A model generated the notes under the pieces. That model did not search any database and was not told the DNA's origin. It was given only the letters and a program-made list of their open reading frames with translations. A program made the position numbers and the translations under genes. Below, one piece after another: positions 3,984 to 6,472 of a DNA stretch of 6,472 bases (the stretch's first letter is position 1; the number at the start of each line of letters is the position of its first letter). The stretch comes from Flavobacteriaceae bacterium (GTDB taxonomy: Bacteria > Bacteroidota > Bacteroidia > Flavobacteriales > Flavobacteriaceae), in the NCBI GenBank assembly GCA_002711185.1, contig PAHL01000014.1, forward strand, positions 30,391 through 36,862, read 5' to 3'.

Positions 3984-6472
3984 ATGCCAAAAGAATTAGC
4001 CACGAGCACTAAGGAAAATATCATCATTAAGGGTGCTCAGCTTCATAATTTAAAAAATATTAGTGTAACTATTCCCAGAAATAAGTTAACTGTAATAACA
4101 GGGCTATCTGGATCAGGCAAAACATCATTAGCATTTGATACTCTTTATGCAGAGGGACAAAGAAGATATGTAGAAAGTTTATCTTCTTATGCAAGGCAAT
4201 TTTTAGGGAGATTGAACAAACCAAAAGTCGAATACATAAAAGGTATCTCACCAGCTATTGCTGTCGAACAAAAAGTTAATATATCAAATCCTAGATCAAC
4301 AGTTGGAACCAAAACAGAAATATATGAATATATTAAATTACTATACTCAAGAATTGGTATTACTTACTCCCCTATCTCAGGTGAGAAAGTAAAAAAAGAT
4401 AATGTTTCAGATGTAGTTAATTACATAAAAAAAATAAATGAAAACGAAAAACTATTATTAATTGCACCAATATATAAAACTGAAACAAGATCAATAAAAG
4501 ATCAATTAGAATATTTAAACCAAAATGGATTTGCAAGAATTTTTGTGGATGGGAAGGTTCAAAAAATAAATACAAAAAATATTCCAAAAAATGAGTTCGA
4601 TCTAGTAGTTGACAGATTAGTTGTTAAACATAATAAAGATTTCTATCAGCGATTATCTGACTCAATTGAACTTGCTTTTTTTGAGGGTAATGGTAATTGT
4701 TCAATAATAAATTTAGGTTCAAATGATTCAGTGTTATTTTCAAATAAATTTGAATTAGATGGGATTGAATTTTTATTACCTAACCATCATTTATTTAGCT
4801 TTAACAATCCATATGGAGCGTGTAAGAAGTGTGAAGGATATGGAGATACAATTGGTATTAGTGAAGAAATGGTTATTCCTGACACCTCAAGATCCGTGTT
4901 TGAAGAAGCAATAGCTCCTTGGAGAACAACCGGTCAAAAAAAATACTATTCACGATTAATAAAATCCTCATTAAAATTTAATTTTCCGATTCATAAACCC
5001 TATTTCGAATTAAGTGATGAACAAAAAAATATTTTATGGGAAGGAAATACTCATTTTAAAGGAATAAATTCATTTTTCAGGAGAATTGAATCAAAAAGTT
5101 ATAAAATTCAAAATCGAGTTTTGTTATCAAGATATAGAGGTAAAACTATTTGTGATAAATGTAAGGGAACTAGGCTAAGGAAAGAGGCAAATTATATAAA
5201 AATAAATGGGAAATCTATTACAGAATTAGTTAATTTATCTCTTGATGATTTAATTCTTTTTTTCAAAAATATTAAACTTAACGATCATGAAAATAAAATT
5301 TCAGTCAGGTTAATTAATGAAATAAAAAATAGAATAAAAATCGTACAGGATTTAGGTTTAGGTTATTTAACATTAAATAGAAAATCTAATTCACTCTCAG
5401 GAGGAGAATCTCAAAGAATCAATATAGCAGTATCTTTGGGTAGTAGTCTTGTTGGATCTATGTATATTCTTGATGAGCCTTCGATTGGCCTTCACTCAAA
5501 AGACAATAAAAGATTAGTTAAAATTTTAAAGAGTTTAAGAGATATTGGAAATACAGTTATTGTTGTCGAACATGATGAAGAAATAATGAATGCAGCGGAT
5601 AAAATAATTGATATGGGACCAGAGGCAGGGACTTCTGGTGGAGAAATTGTTGCTGAGGGTAAACTAAAGGATATTATTAAAAGTAAAACACTAACGGCAA
5701 AATATTTATCTGGTTTAAATGAAATTGAAGTACCAAAAAAAAGAAGGTTTTCAGATAAATGGATAAAAATAAGAGGAGCTAGAGAAAATAATTTAAAAAA
5801 TATTGATGCTGATTTTTTAATTGATGGTTTAACAGTTGTTACTGGTGTATCTGGAAGTGGAAAATCAACATTAGTTAAAAATATTCTTTTTCCAGCAATC
5901 TTAAAGTATTTTAATGTTCATACTCATAAATTAGGAGATTTTTCAGAACTAGATGGTAATTTAGAGGTAATTCAAAATGTTGAATTTGTTAATCAAAACC
6001 CTATTGGAAGATCCTCAAGGTCTAATCCAGTTACTTATTTAAAAGCGTATGATGACATAAGAACAATTTTTTCAAGGCAAGCTCTAGCTATAAATAGAAA
6101 TTATAAACCGAAACACTTTTCATTTAATGTTGATGGTGGAAGATGTGATAATTGTAAAGGTGAAGGGCAAGTTACAATTGAAATGCAGTTTATGGCTGAT
6201 GTAGTTTTAGAATGTGAAATATGTAAAGGAAAAAGATTCAAAGAAGAAATTAGAGATATAAAATATAATGGATATACAATAGATGAAATTTTATCTTTAA
6301 CAATTGACGATGCATTAAAACTTTTTGAATCAAATAATGAAAAAAGATTAGCAACAAAGTTAAAACCCTTAAAGCAAGTAGGTTTGGGTTATGTTACTTT
6401 AGGTCAATCATCAAATACTCTTTCTGGAGGAGAGGCACAAAGAATTAAATTAGCCTCATTTATATCTAAGGG
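3984..6472 (+). CDS. uvrA: Excinuclease ABC subunit UvrA (C-terminal end beyond window)
   Basis: Role (known): dimeric ATPase that finds bulky DNA lesions and loads UvrB in nucleotide excision repair. Seen: 829 codons without a stop, about 110 short of a full UvrA. First ATPase: Walker A GLSGSGKTS (40-48), signature LSGGESQR (471-478), Walker B MYILDEPS (493-500), switch EHD (529-531). Second ATPase: Walker A GVSGSGKST (621-629) and signature LSGGEAQR (813-820); its Walker B lies beyond the edge. The C-terminal zinc module is intact: C721, C724, C744, C747. C390 and C393 form the CDKCKGTRL motif. Odd: the first zinc module keeps only C280 and C283 (ACKKCEGYG). The partner pair expected near 253-256 is replaced by SNKF, leaving a lone C239. 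Start 3984 is preferred over the in-frame ATG at 3939 (which adds MYKISKSYFCIFLNF) because it matches the short UvrA N-terminus before the HNLKNI strand and lies properly behind the promoter. Confidence 0.98.
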   Translation, partial: MPKELATSTKENIIIKGAQLHNLKNISVTIPRNKLTVITGLSGSGKTSLAFDTLYAEGQRRYVESLSSYARQFLGRLNKPKVEYIKGISPAIAVEQKVNISNPRSTVGTKTEIYEYIKLLYSRIGITYSPISGEKVKKDNVSDVVNYIKKINENEKLLLIAPIYKTETRSIKDQLEYLNQNGFARIFVDGKVQKINTKNIPKNEFDLVVDRLVVKHNKDFYQRLSDSIELAFFEGNGNCSIINLGSNDSVLFSNKFELDGIEFLLPNHHLFSFNNPYGACKKCEGYGDTIGISEEMVIPDTSRSVFEEAIAPWRTTGQKKYYSRLIKSSLKFNFPIHKPYFELSDEQKNILWEGNTHFKGINSFFRRIESKSYKIQNRVLLSRYRGKTICDKCKGTRLRKEANYIKINGKSITELVNLSLDDLILFFKNIKLNDHENKISVRLINEIKNRIKIVQDLGLGYLTLNRKSNSLSGGESQRINIAVSLGSSLVGSMYILDEPSIGLHSKDNKRLVKILKSLRDIGNTVIVVEHDEEIMNAADKIIDMGPEAGTSGGEIVAEGKLKDIIKSKTLTAKYLSGLNEIEVPKKRRFSDKWIKIRGARENNLKNIDADFLIDGLTVVTGVSGSGKSTLVKNILFPAILKYFNVHTHKLGDFSELDGNLEVIQNVEFVNQNPIGRSSRSNPVTYLKAYDDIRTIFSRQALAINRNYKPKHFSFNVDGGRCDNCKGEGQVTIEMQFMADVVLECEICKGKRFKEEIRDIKYNGYTIDEILSLTIDDALKLFESNNEKRLATKLKPLKQVGLGYVTLGQSSNTLSGGEAQRIKLASFISK

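Noticed and set aside
4069..4251. Minus-strand 60-codon open frame
   Set aside because: It is antisense to the highly conserved Walker A region of uvrA and has no independent support.

Overview
The window is AT-rich (roughly 30% G+C by eye), tightly packed, and looks like chromosome from a member of the Bacteroidota, most likely an uncultured, probably marine, Flavobacteriia-type bacterium. Three things point that way: the style of the proteins (a cysteine-free Nth, a Bcp with the flavobacterial-type core, and a conserved protein of about 490 residues that I recall from flavobacteria), the absence of Shine-Dalgarno sequences, and three good matches to the Bacteroidota promoter pattern TTG / TAnnTTTG. 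No mobile element, CRISPR array, tRNA or rRNA is visible. No gene-free stretch reaches 300 bases; the longest is 175 bases, between the sigma factor gene and uvrA.

Layout. (a) 1-383, minus strand: the N-terminal part of a PhnP-like metallo-beta-lactamase-fold hydrolase, cut by the window edge. (b) 384-452: a small divergent control region with two overlapping promoter matches. (c) 453-1916, plus strand: an intact conserved protein of unknown function, overlapping tail to tail by 12 bases with (d) 1905-2369, minus strand: a Bcp/PrxQ peroxiredoxin. (e) 2404-3045, plus strand: endonuclease III (nth), divergent from bcp across only 34 bases. (f) 3042-3167, minus strand: a probable 41-residue protein downstream of (g) 3212-3808, minus strand: an ECF-type sigma factor. 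(h) 3809-3983: a divergent regulatory region holding a long hairpin that covers the sigma start codon, plus a promoter match for uvrA. (i) 3984-6472, plus strand: uvrA, running off the right edge after the second ABC signature.

The genes share a theme of protection against oxidative and other DNA damage. Bcp removes peroxides, Nth starts base excision repair of oxidised pyrimidines, and UvrA recognises bulky lesions for nucleotide excision repair. An ECF sigma factor with no recognisable anti-sigma gene beside it sits between nth and uvrA. Whether this sigma controls its neighbours cannot be read from the sequence. The block bcp-nth-sigma-uvrA is, to my recollection, a common arrangement in flavobacteria, so I read it as core genome and not an acquired island. 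The points most worth a second look are the unexplained 487-residue protein, the loss of metal-binding cysteines in both Nth and UvrA, and the hairpin at the sigma start codon.
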